Positions 36,341-49,661 are shown, numbered from the stretch's first letter. The stretch is 64,000 bases of DNA from Sordaria brevicollis (GCA_033439795.1 JAUTDP010000014.1:1116001-1180000), one strand, 5' to 3'. Numbers and translations are program-made. The notes: a model not told the origin generated them from the letters alone.

Positions 36341-37609
36341 ATGAAAACCCCCTACGATTCCGACGAAGACCCCTCTGACTTCTTGGCCGAGTTCCATCGC
36401 CTCCGCGCCAAATCCGGAGGCTTCGCCAAACAACTCTACTCTCCCGATTACATCGAGATCTATCCCTGGGATACCTTCGACCCTTCCTATGCCAACAAGC
36501 TCGACCTGGCCTTCGCCGCCCTCCCGCCCGCCGAACAGTTCCTTCGTCTGCCGAAGTGCATTGTCGAAAACACGGACAATCACCTTTCGGAGGACAATGT
36601 CGTCAAGATGCTCACGTGGTTGGGCGACCATGGAAAAGCGGGAGACTCCGAGTACACATATAAGGTGTGGGACACGCAGAGTAGAGCGTGGGGGATCGCG
36701 AAGAGGTTCAATCGTACGCTGGATAGGAGGAGGGAGAAGCTGATTAAGGAGTTGGGGGAGGAGGAGGTGCAGAGGTTGAGGGAAGTTGAGAAGGAGCAGA
36801 GAAGGGGGAGGAAGATTGAAAAAAGAAGAAAGGAGGAAGAGGAGAGGAAGAAGAGGGAAGAGGCAAACAAGCGACGGGAAGAGACCAAGAGGAAGAGAGA
36901 AGAGGAAGAGGAGGAAGGGAGGGAGAAGAGGGAGGAGATAAAGAAGAGGAGGACGGATGAGGAACATGGTGATGGCGAAGTGGTTGAGCTTGGGGCGATT
37001 CCAAGGGCTGAACCTCTTGCCCCACGGACAAGGACATACGAGGAGTGTTTGGAGAGGAGCGAAAGGAGGCTTATTGAACGTTTGGACGCAAACTTCGAGG
37101 ACGTGAAAACTCGTATCGTGGCGTTGGAGTCGATGCGGGAAACGGGAAACTATAACAAGACTTACCTGACGGACTTCACCAAGGACGTTGGCGAGCGGGT
37201 TGAAGGGTCCATCCATAAGGCTGTGACACCCACAACGAAGTCTCCCCGATACAAGAAGGTGGTTAGTCAAAGGCTGATGGAGGCGACGGTCAGGGGAGTC
37301 ATTGGAGTACTCGAGTATGTTTACCTGCCTGTAGAGCTCAAGGTCGCTGCAGGGGCTGAGGAAGAGCAGTTGAGGGTTATGGAGGCATCGGACGACTTGA
37401 GAGCCTATGGTGCTAAGAAGAAACTTGGGGATCTGCTCTTCAAGTTCTTCTTCAAGACTGAAATCGATCAAGTGCAGCTGGTCCACTGGCTTAAGTCAGA
37501 GAGTGACCTACATCGCAAGTTGGGCATGCTGCTCGGGAAAATGACTCAGGCTGGGATGGACAGAACGATGATGCAGAATATCGGCTGGCCATTTGGGATC
37601 AAGCTGTAG
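36341..37609 (+). CDS. Unrecognised protein with charged coiled coil and a repeat shared with the next gene
   Basis: This is an intronless 422-residue frame starting in a CCACAATG context. It has no family I recognise. Residues 1-70 are a folded-looking domain (LYSPDYIEIYPWDTFDPSYA). Residues 80-134 contain a segment, HLSEDNVVKMLTWL then SRAWGIAKRFNRTLDRRREK, that aligns with both repeats of the protein encoded at 38543-39295. Residues 125-207 are an almost uninterrupted Lys/Arg/Glu coiled coil, with possible bipartite nuclear-localisation signals (KREEIKKRRTDEE). The C-terminal 180 residues are helical and less charged, ending WPFGIKL. Long open frames on the opposite strand are shadows of the Glu/Lys-rich stretch. 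The shared repeat, same orientation and 930-base spacing suggest an ancient tandem duplication with divergence. No function is proposed. Confidence 0.85.
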   Translation: MKTPYDSDEDPSDFLAEFHRLRAKSGGFAKQLYSPDYIEIYPWDTFDPSYANKLDLAFAALPPAEQFLRLPKCIVENTDNHLSEDNVVKMLTWLGDHGKAGDSEYTYKVWDTQSRAWGIAKRFNRTLDRRREKLIKELGEEEVQRLREVEKEQRRGRKIEKRRKEEEERKKREEANKRREETKRKREEEEEEGREKREEIKKRRTDEEHGDGEVVELGAIPRAEPLAPRTRTYEECLERSERRLIERLDANFEDVKTRIVALESMRETGNYNKTYLTDFTKDVGERVEGSIHKAVTPTTKSPRYKKVVSQRLMEATVRGVIGVLEYVYLPVELKVAAGAEEEQLRVMEASDDLRAYGAKKKLGDLLFKFFFKTEIDQVQLVHWLKSESDLHRKLGMLLGKMTQAGMDRTMMQNIGWPFGIKL

Positions 37610-38542
37610 GCTTTGTGGCAGGGGATCTGAGGAAGGAAATGGAATGCCGTTCGTTGTTCACCGAAGTTTTTCTGCTGGAGAATTCTTGAGATCGGTTGGT
37701 ACTTGCCTGGGCTCGAGGCGCCTGAGATGAGTCGCCCACCCTTTGGTAAAGTACCAACCAGTCTAATAGATCATCATCTCACAAACATAAAAGAAGAAAA
37801 CAATAGAATTGAAACTTAAGAGGTAACTAGAATATGGTTCCGTGTGCAGAATTAAAAACACTGATCGAAACACGAGTGGGCTTGCATTTAACCCCTTCTC
37901 GTAGTAGCCAACCGGACTCCCATCCAACAAATCGCCTTGGGAAGTGGCTTTCTCGGTAGTCCAAGATTAATGAGCTCCCCTTCTCACAATCATCGTCTTA
38001 ATAACTTCCTTCCTTTTCAGATATAAACTGAACCTTCATCTGCCCACTCTCGTCCCCTCCTTCCATGTGACGGGGAAAGGTTGTTATCAGCGACACAAAT
38101 AAAGTCACTAGAAGGCACGAAGCAGATCTGCAGCAGTCGTTTCCTTCCCAAGATTCTAAAATGATTTCAGTGCGCAGCAAATTTCGGATGAAATGGCCGT
38201 TTGCTGACCGGACTCGTCTGGGAGGAAGCCTGGTCCCTCCTTCCTCATCAGCCTGTACCCCTCCGCAAAAGTCCGTGAAGTAAACGTTTTTGCACCCGCC
38301 CTTTACTGAGATGCGAAAGTTACGGGGCAGGTTGTTCTTAAAACCTCGGCTCTTTCTCCATCAATCTTGGTAATCGCTACCACCGAAGCAAGAAGTTCTC
38401 AGCTCTCCACGCACACACTTCTCTGCACCGACCATCATACCTACCGCGCTGATCACATCCCCGCAGTCTCACGGTCTTTCTAGCATATAGGTACACGACG
38501 AAGTATCACAGTCTCTGATCCAGGCCACAACTGCCCCTCGAC
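37610..38542. other. Intergenic between the two repeat-sharing genes
   Basis: No coding signal is seen. It should contain the 3' region of the left gene and the promoter and leader of the right one; the last 150 bases before 38543 are C-rich, as in other leaders of this window. Confidence 0.55.
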
Positions 38543-39295
38543 ATGGCGTCAAACGCGACCCCCCTCAAGCGGCGTCGCTCCTCCTCTGCTGCTTCCGACA
38601 TCAACCAGTTCGCGTCCGAGGAACTCGCGGCCCTCCCAAGCCCGATCAAGATGAACCCTGACAGCCACATCGCGTCCGAAGACATCGCCTTCATGCTCAA
38701 CTACCTACCCATATTCATCGTCATCGACATGTACACCTCCGCAGTTTCCGACAATTTCGTCCAAGCGGGAAAAATCATCGAGCGATTCAACAGCTACATC
38801 AACCTCCAGAAGATGGAGTGCGCCAGGAACGGCGACGTCGCCGGTCTCAATGCGCTCCCACGCTTCGTCACCAGATCTGCTTCGCTCACCAGTAGCCATC
38901 TGTCCGCGGCCACCGTGGTCTCGATGCTCTCCCATCTACCCCCCTCCATGGTCGTCGAGATGTTTGCTGCCCTCGTGCCTGCCGATAAGAGCCTGGGTTG
39001 GACGATCGCCCGTCGCTACAACAACGATATCATCAGGCGCAAGTGGCAGCTTGCGAAGCAGATTGAGGATAACGAGGCCCGTGGCAGGGCTGAAGCTGAA
39101 GGAAGGAAGACTGTCAGCATCCACCGCGGCAAAGACACTTACGTTATTGATGTCCAGGATATCGTTGACCGTATGAACTCGCCGAATTGGAAGGGAAACG
39201 ACACTACCCGCTATTTTAGCGATGAGGAGATGGAGTGGATTACCAAGTACGTGTTACCGCTCGGATATTGTCCCGCTTTGACAGGGAGCAAGTGA
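38543..39295 (+). CDS. Unrecognised protein with two copies of a ~55-residue repeat
   Basis: This is an intronless 250-residue frame with a strong C-ending codon preference and a start in CGACATG context. After a basic N-terminus (LKRRRSSS, a possible nuclear-localisation signal), two segments align without gaps: residues 41-95 (SHIASEDIAFMLNYLP up to IIERFNSYINLQK) and residues 118-172 (SHLSAATVVSMLSHLP up to IARRYNNDIIRRK). About a quarter of positions are identical between them, including Ser-His, Met-Leu, Leu-Pro, Val, Arg and Asn. The same pattern occurs once in the gene at 36341-37609. The C-terminus has VSIHRGKDTYVIDVQDIVDR and an acidic FSDEEMEW segment. The repeat looks like a helical hairpin, but I recognise no named domain, so the protein must stay hypothetical. 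Confidence 0.85.
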   Translation: MASNATPLKRRRSSSAASDINQFASEELAALPSPIKMNPDSHIASEDIAFMLNYLPIFIVIDMYTSAVSDNFVQAGKIIERFNSYINLQKMECARNGDVAGLNALPRFVTRSASLTSSHLSAATVVSMLSHLPPSMVVEMFAALVPADKSLGWTIARRYNNDIIRRKWQLAKQIEDNEARGRAEAEGRKTVSIHRGKDTYVIDVQDIVDRMNSPNWKGNDTTRYFSDEEMEWITKYVLPLGYCPALTGSK

Positions 39296-40546
39296 AAGAC
39301 TGGAATCTTGGGAGCTTGCTCCATGAAAAGGAAGCAAAGGAGATGACACTCCGTCAAGGGCAGATTCGTTGCAGAGAGCGGCTGATGGTGTGAAAGGGTT
39401 CACGTGTTCTTTCAGACACAGGATTCCACAGGACCTGTAAACACTATACAGCTTTTCGGTGTAAGAACAGTTGGAACATGCCCACCTTGGAGCGGGTGTT
39501 GAGGACATGACGAACACACGTTTCCTTTTCCATGTACTGTCGTCGGAAACTCAGATCCCTGGTGCCCCGTCCTCAATATTGTTGCCAGAGAGCATCGTCG
39601 TTGGTCCTATTCCTGTTGATGCCATGAATCGAGGACAAACAAAGTGTTAGTATTATCGAAGGATGGTAGACCACCCGCTTCTCGTGGGAAGTTGACGGAT
39701 TGGACTGTGCTGGACTGGACCCTGATAGATCGAAGAATAAAAGAACGGAGGATTCCGTGCCATCTACATGATCAAGTACGCCTCTCTGGTACGCGTCTAG
39801 AATTTTCTGTGTCGGGGTTTCCCTTTTGCATTTGTGGTTGACGTTACCGAGTATCGTCACGTGTGCCCCTCGTATAGTGGTGTGTGTCAAAAATGTGGCC
39901 GTCTCATGATGCTATCGGTCCATCTTCGGCTGTCCTCCGTATTCAACCCATATGCGTTTCGAGAAGCGAGTGGTGTTTTGAGAAACGACATAGACACATG
40001 ATGCCAGGAAAGCCCAGTTAGGGAGGAACTCGAACGCTTTATATCAGCCCGAACACCCAACACACTCCATGTCGTTCTCATCACACCTGCCATCCCTGTT
40101 CTAGATGCAGTTCCAGATCCAGTAAAGCACCTTATGTATGTCGTTGTCTTAAAATCATCTCAGCCCTCGATAACGCAATCACCGGCCGGGTAGGGCTGAT
40201 CGAAAATCCCTCGCACTGCGATAAGAAAAGAGGGAGGGCGAGGAAAGACCTCCATACTGTACTGGTAGATGGGTGTGAAGACTCCGCGGAAGTCCCTAAA
40301 TTTTCCTGAATCGCTTTGTTTCAAGTTTGAGGCTTGTAGGTACATCAGGCTGCTCAGAAGAGAAAAGAGAGAGAGAAAAGAACAGCAAATTCTGTTTACA
40401 GGTATGTATGCGTAGACAGCCAAGTGTCCCACCCGCTTAGATTTAGAATTTCAGTCTCGCCTCCTCGCAGGCTTCATATCCACACACATGCTAATTCCCG
40501 TGAGTGACTTCAAATGGCATGCAGGTAAGCCGTACCTACAGTAGTT

Positions 40547-41182
40547 TCAAGCTTCATGCATCTCGCTCTCACATGCCTTCACAATAGTGCGAAGAACTTG
40601 AGCGTGGAGGCGGTTGGTCAAACTTTTAAAATCTCGCCTTGCACCACGAGATATCGTCAAGTGTTCCGAATGGTTGGTCATAGTGTTCTGAAGAAGTTGG
40701 CCAAGACAATCAAGACCTTCCAAAGCTTCCAAGACATTTCCAAGATCTTCATGATCCCCATCCTTCCCGTCCCGTCTTCCCGCTTTGTTTGTTGTCGTCG
40801 GGCGGGCCGTCGTCGTCGAGAAGAAAAGTGTGAGGGAGGGCTTCCTTCTGGAAAACCTTGCCAAAAGAGGAAATTTCATAGAAAAGACATCACTCGCTGT
40901 CGAGCCCCCCTCGAACTCTTTTATACAAACCGGGCTGAGTGATGATTGGTTGATTTCTCCTTGTACCTGATTGACAGATATGAAGCTCGTCAAGGTCCCC
41001 GATTTTGGTGTCATGTGAGCTTTTCGTAGGTACAGTAGCGCCGCTTGCTTGCTTGCTGAGCAAGAAGCTACTGTACCTTGCCATGAAGATTTTTCTTCCA
41101 TGTCCGCGGAAGAAGGACCCTTCGTGCATAGAGCGCATGGATCGTGGGTGTACGCATGTACCATCGTGTAAAAAGTCGACAT
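40547..41182 (-). CDS. Weakly supported hypothetical protein
   Basis: An intronless frame of 211 codons, or 110 codons if translation starts at the internal ATG at 40879. The latter start gives MKFPLLARFSRRKPSLTLFF, an Arg/Ser-rich N-terminus that could be a mitochondrial presequence. An amphipathic helical region follows (LGNVLEALEGLDCLGQLLQN, then FKSLTNRLHAQVLRTIVKA). The C-terminal half has plausible protein composition, the N-terminal half of the longer version does not. No family is recognised, and a frame of this length can arise by chance in a window this size. Confidence 0.22.
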   Translation of the reverse strand: MSTFYTMVHAYTHDPCALCTKGPSSADMEEKSSWQGTVASCSASKQAALLYLRKAHMTPKSGTLTSFISVNQVQGEINQSSLSPVCIKEFEGGSTASDVFSMKFPLLARFSRRKPSLTLFFSTTTARPTTTNKAGRRDGKDGDHEDLGNVLEALEGLDCLGQLLQNTMTNHSEHLTISRGARRDFKSLTNRLHAQVLRTIVKACESEMHEA

Positions 41183-44100
41183 TTGGTGTGAGCTTGACGG
41201 AGGGTTTGTTGTCGAGTTCCAGCGTCTCCCCTACAGGTTCAATAGGTACAAGATAGAACCGAGACCACTTGATGTAGACTACATGCTCTCGGCGTATCCG
41301 TTTCCCCCTTCCTCTAGAGCAGGCCAAGAAACAAAACTGGTGGGCTTCAGCCGATGATAAGGTACACTTGCCGTTTGTTTTTCAGTAAATAGGAGAGTCC
41401 CTACAATACACGTGTAAGACAATGAGTGCGATCAGAGGCTGTCCTGATGCATGGATAGCGGTCACTCTTGTTGGAAACATCTCCAGTCCAAGATAGCCGA
41501 GCGAACCAAGCAGCACTTGCTGTATGACTTGTACAACTTTATCTCAAAAGAGCAGGTGGAAAGGACCATCCTACAGAGAAACAATTCCACGATCGATCCT
41601 CTTCCAATTTGTTCGTCCGCAAACCAGTAACATATCCCTTTCATATCAGATTTGATATCGCTGCCGTTCGAAACAGACAGCTAGTATAGGAACCCCTGAA
41701 GATAGGAATGTCAATCGCAAAAAGATAGTGTCTGCAACGCCAGGTTGGAATGGTTAAAGAGATTCCAAAAGTGCCCAAAGGCCCCTGTGTGCAGGTGGTC
41801 ATGCCGCCCCAAGCAGAGGGTTACTGAGAGGGATCGGCACGCTGTGAGTGGTGGACGGTAACCCCAGATCCTGTGTGTGCGATTGCGATTGTGTCAATCT
41901 GTGGCCACCAAGAGATAAGGGAAATACCGTCTATCGAACCAAGCAAATTTGCGATTGCGAGATGCCAGCAAACAATGGATGTCTGTGTAGGTACTTCCGT
42001 TTCGGATAATGAAATGAGGCAAGCTGATTATAAAAGGTTCGCAGACTCCCTTCATGTCTGGGAAGATGTTGAAGTATCAGCAGCCGGCAATCCTTCGACG
42101 ACACTTCCAGTTCACCATCACAAACTGGAAGGAGGACCTGAGCATCAACGAACGACAGCTTGGATTTTGCAAGCATGAGGTATACGATGGGAAATCAAAA
42201 CCAGACTTAGGGGTCTCACTTGAGTGGTATAGGGAATTAAGAGCATGAGGACGAGTTCCAAACAACAGCAAGAGCAAGGACAAGCAGAGACACCTCAGAA
42301 CCGTTGAGCTACCATCAATCCAACAACAACCGGCGTCGAGACGAACAACGAGAGACGAAACCTGCTTCCCACCGCGGGATGATCATCGGCCCGGGTCACG
42401 GGAAATTTGGCCGAAAAGCAACTCGGCCTCCAGCCCAGTTTTGGCTCCAGTTCGGCGATTTCAACACGAGCCCGATCAAAATGCAAATGATCCTAATATT
42501 CCCTCTTTCCTTACGGTCATCGAGATCATGGACAATTCAACAAAAGAAAGGATCCTCTACGGTCTCTACCAACCGAAAACAACGAAGACAACCTCACGGA
42601 AGACAACCTCACGGAAGACACTCGTCTGCCAATGTTTTGGCTCCAGGTACCTATTCAGCCTCTCGCTCAGCCCTTGGTTTTCTTGGGAACACTTGACTCC
42701 CTGTCCTTGACAACCCTCGCAACAACCTTTACAATTTAACAATCAGGCAACTTGCTCGCACTCAGGGCCCCCGCGTCCAACCCGTGTCCGTCCCACATCG
42801 CAACCGACCACATGCTGCGGGGGTGGTGGTGTGCTCTGGATGAACCCCCACGTCTAATTTAGGCCCTCATTGGCCTCCCGTCTCGAAAGCGAGAAATGTC
42901 AAGGGTTCGACAATTACTAGCCGCCTGCGTTCTGCTTCTATCTCCAGTCCGCTAAAATGCCTCGGAACGAGACTTCCTTTCTCAACAGAACGGACAGAAG
43001 GAACTGAACGAGACTGGGAATAGAAGAGCTGGCAGATTTGAGAATGCAGGGGAAAGGAGAGTAGGTGGTTGGTAGCTGAGAGCGAGGTGATGAGAGCCAA
43101 GTGAGGACGCAATACGCCAAGAAACACCGACAACGCTGAGAAACTTTGGTGGTGTTCAGTGTGGTATGGTGAGAGTGCTGGGTGTCCGCAGTCACCCGAA
43201 TGTCAGTCGTCATTGCCCGTTAATGGTTCGCTAGCGGCTCGGCTCGGCTGGGCTGAGGTGAAGCCATTCCCTCTCTCCCTTCCGAGTTCCCCTACAATCC
43301 ATTTCAGAACATGAAACTAATGGCACAGCCGCGGTATAGTGGTGTGTGTGTACGCCGTACTCCGTTTGGCGTGAACGATGTGGATGAAGAGGTGGAATGA
43401 CGGGTACAGTGGCTTCTCACCTCTAATGACTTGGCTCTTCCAGTTCGCAACTTCGCATTCCATTAATTTCGACGACATCAGTTCCGGAACACACCGCCCA
43501 GTCGACCCAACACGTCTTGCGCTCAAAGGCTCGACATCTGTCCCGCATGGAGGGACGGAAGCAACACCAACAGCATTGCTGTCATGCTGTCCTCACCGAA
43601 ACCTCCGAAGCCGGAGCCTTCAAGTTAGTTTGTCTTCCCACTCGTGCATCGAGTTGGGGTTCACAAAGCTTGCTGGCAATTGCCCAGTTGCAGAACCCGA
43701 CAGATGTGATCACCTCATGGCTTCGCTTTTGCCTATCTCTGGTCTATATCTCTACCCTATCTCGGCGGAGATAAAGGATGGACAGGTAGAAGCGCACCAT
43801 CTGTACGTCGGAAGCTTGAAGTCTTGGCAACCAGCGGGTAGTTATAAGGTATGTCCGAGATCGCTCTCATCGTTCCCGAAACTGATATCATCATCATTGT
43901 GATTGGGCTCTCTGGTAGCATCCGGGTTTTGAACGTTGACACTTGATGGGCAGCTTCCGTCCCATTCTCTTGTGAAAGGGCCGGTAGCGGCGATGCTTGA
44001 GTATCAATGGACAAACATCGAGTCTCGACCGAAGAGCTTGGATGCAATTCCACCATTCTTATCGAGATGCAGCGGCGCCAGCACGATGATTCGGGTTCTC

Positions 44101-47100
44101 CTGTCAAACGTGAGCCGCATCGCCGCCGGCTTCACTCCCGGAGGCGGACGCCATTCCACCGTTCCACCTACACCACCATTTCCATCGCACTCTCTACTCT
44201 CTACCCGCCTAGCCTCTAGCGCAATGCAGCGCTGGTTGGTTTGGTTTAGCGCTTCAACCGTAGCAGGGCATTAGTGGCCTTTTAGTGAATGTTACCAGTC
44301 TCTTGTCTCTCTGCAGCATGAGTAGGCAAGGGATGGATTCCGTAGAAATCCACAGCATCGGGAAATGAAGGAACGAATATGAGGCTAGTGAGCTCGCTGT
44401 TCCGATAGCGTCTTTGTGTGAATTTGAGATAGCATATGATGGAGTCATCGAAAGAGCAGGAACTTGATTGTGATGAGCTTGAAGACTCCATACCGTATCC
44501 GTCTTCTGGAGGGGTTGAGCTGTGGCCATGGTGTTCTGGTTTCGCAAAAAGTGGTTAACATCTCCGTCTTGCCAACCGCCGTGGTGGAGTTTTCAGGATA
44601 AGGCAATGCCTTCACAGCCTCAGTGATCGGGATGGTCCATAATGTCATGCAGAGTGCCTGTTACTAGACGCGGGACCGGGTCCATCCCGTTGTCGGGATG
44701 CCGTGATCGACTTTCCGAGACCTTGATGAGGCCTCAGCCCCGCGTCCGAGCCGGGGCCGCAACGTTGCCCCGGGCTGGAGATCGGAGCTTTGATGGCATT
44801 CCGAACAGCTTTGGCCACTTGATGGTCACGACCTGCATCCGATATTCAGGATCAACCGTTCCATAGCTTCTGGCCCTTTGCCCTTTCATCTTGGCTTTCA
44901 GGACCGTCTGCCGTGTTGCCTGTGCTCTGCCGGTGTTTCTTGTTGATTCTGGCGGCGCTTGGCAGCCGAGCGTCCGGCATTGGCAACGGAGTCCGTTCGG
45001 TCGAAAGCAGCCGCGTCAGGCCGTAAGATGGCAATACTCCACGGCATTGTGGATAGCAGGTGCGGCGATGTTTGATGTGTGTAAACCGTGAGTGTAAACA
45101 CTCCCACGGTAATCTTATTGATGGCACCTCCAGGCAGCCTGGTTCGTAACGTCGAGGGCAATGTCTTGGCAACAGAGCTGCAGTGAGGAGACAATGGCTT
45201 GGCTTTGGCACTGTTGAGTGTTGATGGCATCGTAAGGGTCCCCGATGGGCCTTTGTTGGCGTCTGTTCCGATGGCATTGTCCAATGGACGGGAATATTCG
45301 GCCATATTGTTCCCAGCCAAGCCTTGGAATTACATATACTCGTACCGTAAGGCTCTTGATTGATATGTGTCTTCTTTTGCTCGTTGATTTTAAGCTGTGA
45401 GGGGTTCTAGATCGAGCATCATGCATCAGCGGCAGCAACTCGATGGGGTGGAGACAAGGGAGAGGAGAAGACTTGGTCGGGCATGCTGGAGTCGTGCTGG
45501 CAGTCTAAAAGAGCGGCGCCATTTCCATGGTGGAATGCTCAACGTGTTTGGGAAAGGTCAAGCCATAAGCGGAGGATTGCGTCAGTTCAGACAGAGAAGA
45601 ATTGAGCTCCTCTTCAAAGTGCCGAAAAAGTCTCAAGAAGCTGATGGCAAACGCGATTAAATCCGCTTCACAAAATGGAAACTGCCATCGACAATGCTTC
45701 AGTGCCTGCGGCTTCTGAAAGTGGGCGTCTCTTGCGCCTGCCAATTGGACTGTTCAGTGCCTATAAAATGAAATGTGCGGCAGCGGCAGGGGCAAGGGAG
45801 CGATGGAGTCTCACGGGTGGGGGTCGACATGCAGCTCGATGCATGTGCTCTTGCTGCCCTGATCCGAAGTACCTGGTACTTTGGCATCCATTTGAGTTCT
45901 CATCCCTGTCAGACCATAAGTGGAACACCGAGCCTCAGTCACTCGGCCATTCTTGCAGTCTTCAACAAAACTAATATCGTGACAATTGCTGACGGTGGTG
46001 TAGATAGGTATGCTAGAGTAAGGAACTAAAGGGCCGTTGAATCAGAATCCAACAGGATCACACGTACTCACTGTCTTGATGGGTCCGGAGACCAGCTTCT
46101 CACGTCTTGTTTCTTCCATTTTGTGACTCGGAATCAAGTGGGCAAGGTGGGAAAAGCATGTGGTTGCCAAGTCTGACGATGAGACATTGTGATGGTGGTT
46201 TTGGTGGTGTGTGAGACTGTGAGAGGCGTGGGGTGGGGTGGTCTCAACCGACCGCGTCCTCGAAAGAACCCCCTGCTGAGACGGATCGGAGAACACGTTC
46301 CTTTTCCCAGCTTCGTCGTCTTGGCAAGATATGTATTGTAATGTTTTAAAGACGAGTTGTCGTTGGCAAGTAGAATAACCTCACTAAAACGACAGGCAGT
46401 GAAGGCCGAGATGTTTTGCTGGTGAGAAGTTGAGTGAAGAGAAATGGTTGGGTTCATCGCCAACATACGTATCAGAGATCGCTATGAGGCGGTAGATGAG
46501 ATGTTGGTAAGGTAGCCAAGCGTAAGAGCGCGGGATGTCTTGCACTCTTGCAGTACTCGATTCCAGCCGTTCTTGCCACCCAATGTGTTTCCCTCATGCT
46601 TAGGAAGAGGCAGATACATCTCACCGCAGTGAGGGACAGTCGACGTTTTCCTCACCAGGGGCACCATAACTCGAATATTGAACGGACACTCGACGCCGCT
46701 GAATGCCGTCGAGATCCCCTTTCGATCCGGAGTGTCTTATTCAGGCTGACATATCTGGATCATTCGGGCATTTCCATCATGATCATGGCAACTTCTGGTT
46801 GTGTGACAGCGAAACGCTTCTGACCGGACACTTCAGGGTCCCTCGCCCTTCGGTATTGTACGTACCGAAGACCGCTCTACGGCGAAGCAGATCTGGTACA
46901 ATACCCGACTGGCAGACAGAGAACGTCAGACTCGCTGGATGTCAGTTCTGTCGATCCGAGAACCCCCGTTTCTCTTCCCTCCATGTTCATGGACATCTGG
47001 AAGCCTCCGGTTCTGGTGCATATACTCGTCAGGTCTCCCAAGCCGCAAGGGCATTGGTGAACTCTAAGGACTGGGCTGAAGACACTCGGTGGTATGAACC

Positions 47101-49661
47101 CCGTCAACACATTCTCGTCAATAACGATTAGGATTAAAGGTATTGACAAAACAGCAAGTTTACCCGCGCTCCCTGCTTGGGCAGGACCGAACGGCTTTAT
47201 CCAGAGAGAGTGAGGCAGTTGGTTATGTACGCGGTGGTGCCGTTGAGTGGTGGTGAAATTGTTAGTGACAGGGCTGTAAGCATCGCTCGGTTGAAGTCCC
47301 CACTGGGCCTCGTCAGCCCCCTTGCTCACGCTAATCCAAAAATGTCTTGGTTCAAAGAGTGGGGTTGCGTATCCTCGACTTCCATTGCGCCAGTCTCGTT
47401 TCACAGTTCTCGCTTTCACGTTCATGATCCTTTCCATTGAAACTCTATCTCATAGCCTCGTTTTCACCTCGTATGTCAACATGGGCCTTCAATTGCACGT
47501 ATCTACCGTGTTAGACTTGCCCTTGATCGGTGAACCCGCCATTTTCAAGCTCCCGGCTGTGGAAGATGACGCTTCCACTTGAGTGCCCAGAAAGACCAAA
47601 GAAAAGGAGTGCAGCAACACTACCTCTACAGACGCCTCCCACTCTCACCGACTCGCATGCATTGCTACAGAATAGTGCTGCGTTGTTTCCGTGAGAGTCC
47701 TGATGCTGATGCGCTCTTCGACTAGCGCTTCTTGGTTGCGCAGGGATCAAAACTTTAAATTCAGGGCCTTTTTGGCTCGTGGAAAACGACCCGTCGAGCC
47801 GTAACAGGCAGCCTGAACCAGGTAGGCCAGGGCGCACCACCACGATGCTACCCAGCAGGTAGGATTGCCAATGACGAGAGTGGGAGAAGATGGCTACTGT
47901 ACGCGGAACTCTACTCATAGCTTCATTGCAGGATCTAGAATTCAGGGATTCTTTGTCACGAAAAGCCGGTATTGTATGCACGAAGGACCGAATTCTGTCA
48001 CAGTCTTCGTAAGGACGACGAGTCAGAGATGGTTGATGTTGATGAACCAACCGTTGTGGGAAGCCAAGAAGGCCACGAAATCAGAAAGTCTAAAGACGGC
48101 CCTTTCTGACCCCAGAAGACAAGAGCCGATCATCAAACATGGTGATGAGCGCTATGCCATCAGGACATATGAAGTCTTAGGCGGAAGCACTCTTTGGCCG
48201 ACAAGTCCGCCGAAGGGCCGACGGTCGAAGCCTTTGTCTCCGACGAGCCCATTCACCACTAAGAAAGACAAAGAGGACCTCTGAATTCGTCCTCTGCCGA
48301 TATCACAGCGAGTTCGGGCGACATTCTAGTTTAGCCATCTTTTAGTTCCGTTGTTAGTTGTTTTGGGGAGATGTGAACGGAGCCGTAACAGGAATCAAAA
48401 CCGTGATCGTCTCTTACAAAGGATGGGAAAGCGAGCCATAACCCCACCAAATACTTTGTACCGGCATCAACTCCCTGTTCACGCTGGAAGAACCCGAGGC
48501 CGCTACCGCGTGTGCAATCTCGTGGGACATCCACTTCTCTCACACTCCGCTGACGGAGTTAAACCCAAGAGGGACAGGATATTCGGGGCCAGTGTGTGGT
48601 TCAAGAGAGCCGTTGTTGCTTAGGGAGGGCCAAGAGAGCCAAGCAGAAGCCACCAAGAGTTGGGTTGAGACTTCTTTGAGACTCTTTTGAGATCACCAAG
48701 TCAGGAGCCTTCCAATACCACCTGGGAAAAAGGTAGTTCAGCCCCTGTTGGCTCGCATTGAGGCGTATTGGCAGTATTGGATACATACCCCTCTCTTTGC
48801 CTGGGCGAATATCCATTTTCTCCTCCCCCCTCACCATCGTCGTCAGCTACCTTCCTGCACTCTGGCTTGCCTAAACCGAGTCTGGGCATTGAACGACGAG
48901 ACATGGCATGGACTTGGGGAACATACATACACACCATGCTTAGGCAAATAGCCAAGTGCGTACTTTACTCGGGCAGCTCACCCACGGTTGCGATCTCACA
49001 TTTGCCGTAGACGACGTTGACGGACACGGACTGGTCTGGACAGCAAATTTCCCGTCTCCGCCGCACCTGGAGCCGAAGGGGTTTACTTGGACTACAAGTT
49101 AGGTTTTAGTAGAGGCTTTATGGCAGTAGAGACGGGAGTTGAAACATGGGACGGCCGAATCACTCTACCCCGTCAACTGCCCGTCTCGAAAACATTGACA
49201 TACTCAGGTGCTCCTCCGGGAGAGACCGGGCACCTAGATGGGCAGTAACAAGAAACAAGGTATTGTCGTCACATTCGCCCTCTTATTCTCATCAGTTTTC
49301 ACTTGTTGCTGTTGTCGGCGCTGCCTCGTGAGTGCAACGCCCAAAAAGGATTCCCAGCTGTAACCCCCACACGTAAGAACGGCATCCCAGAGCCGGCCCA
49401 TAAACCTCTTTAGCCAACGAGGCAGAGGTGAAGCCAAACTCACCTTGCGGGCGGTTTTCGACGGCTTCAATCTCTCGGCAGACATCAGATGGAAATACGA
49501 CAACTCCGGTATATGGCCGCGGGGGAATTCGATTCGATTGTTCGTAGAGCTTCCACCTGCTGTATGTAGTGGTTTGAATACATACTATCATATGAAAACC
49601 CATTTCCATTTTCAACCGCGAACAGTCACTCACTCAAAAAGATGACTGAACACGATGAAGG

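Noticed and set aside
36329..37486. 385-codon minus-strand frame opposite the coiled-coil gene
   Set aside because: It is the complement of Glu/Lys/Arg-rich codons, giving Leu/Pro/Ser/Phe runs; the plus-strand frame has a good start context and shares a repeat with its neighbour.
46877..48050. Two minus-strand frames of 179-186 codons
   Set aside because: No domain, no codon preference like the neighbouring genes and no splice pattern; the lengths are possible by chance.
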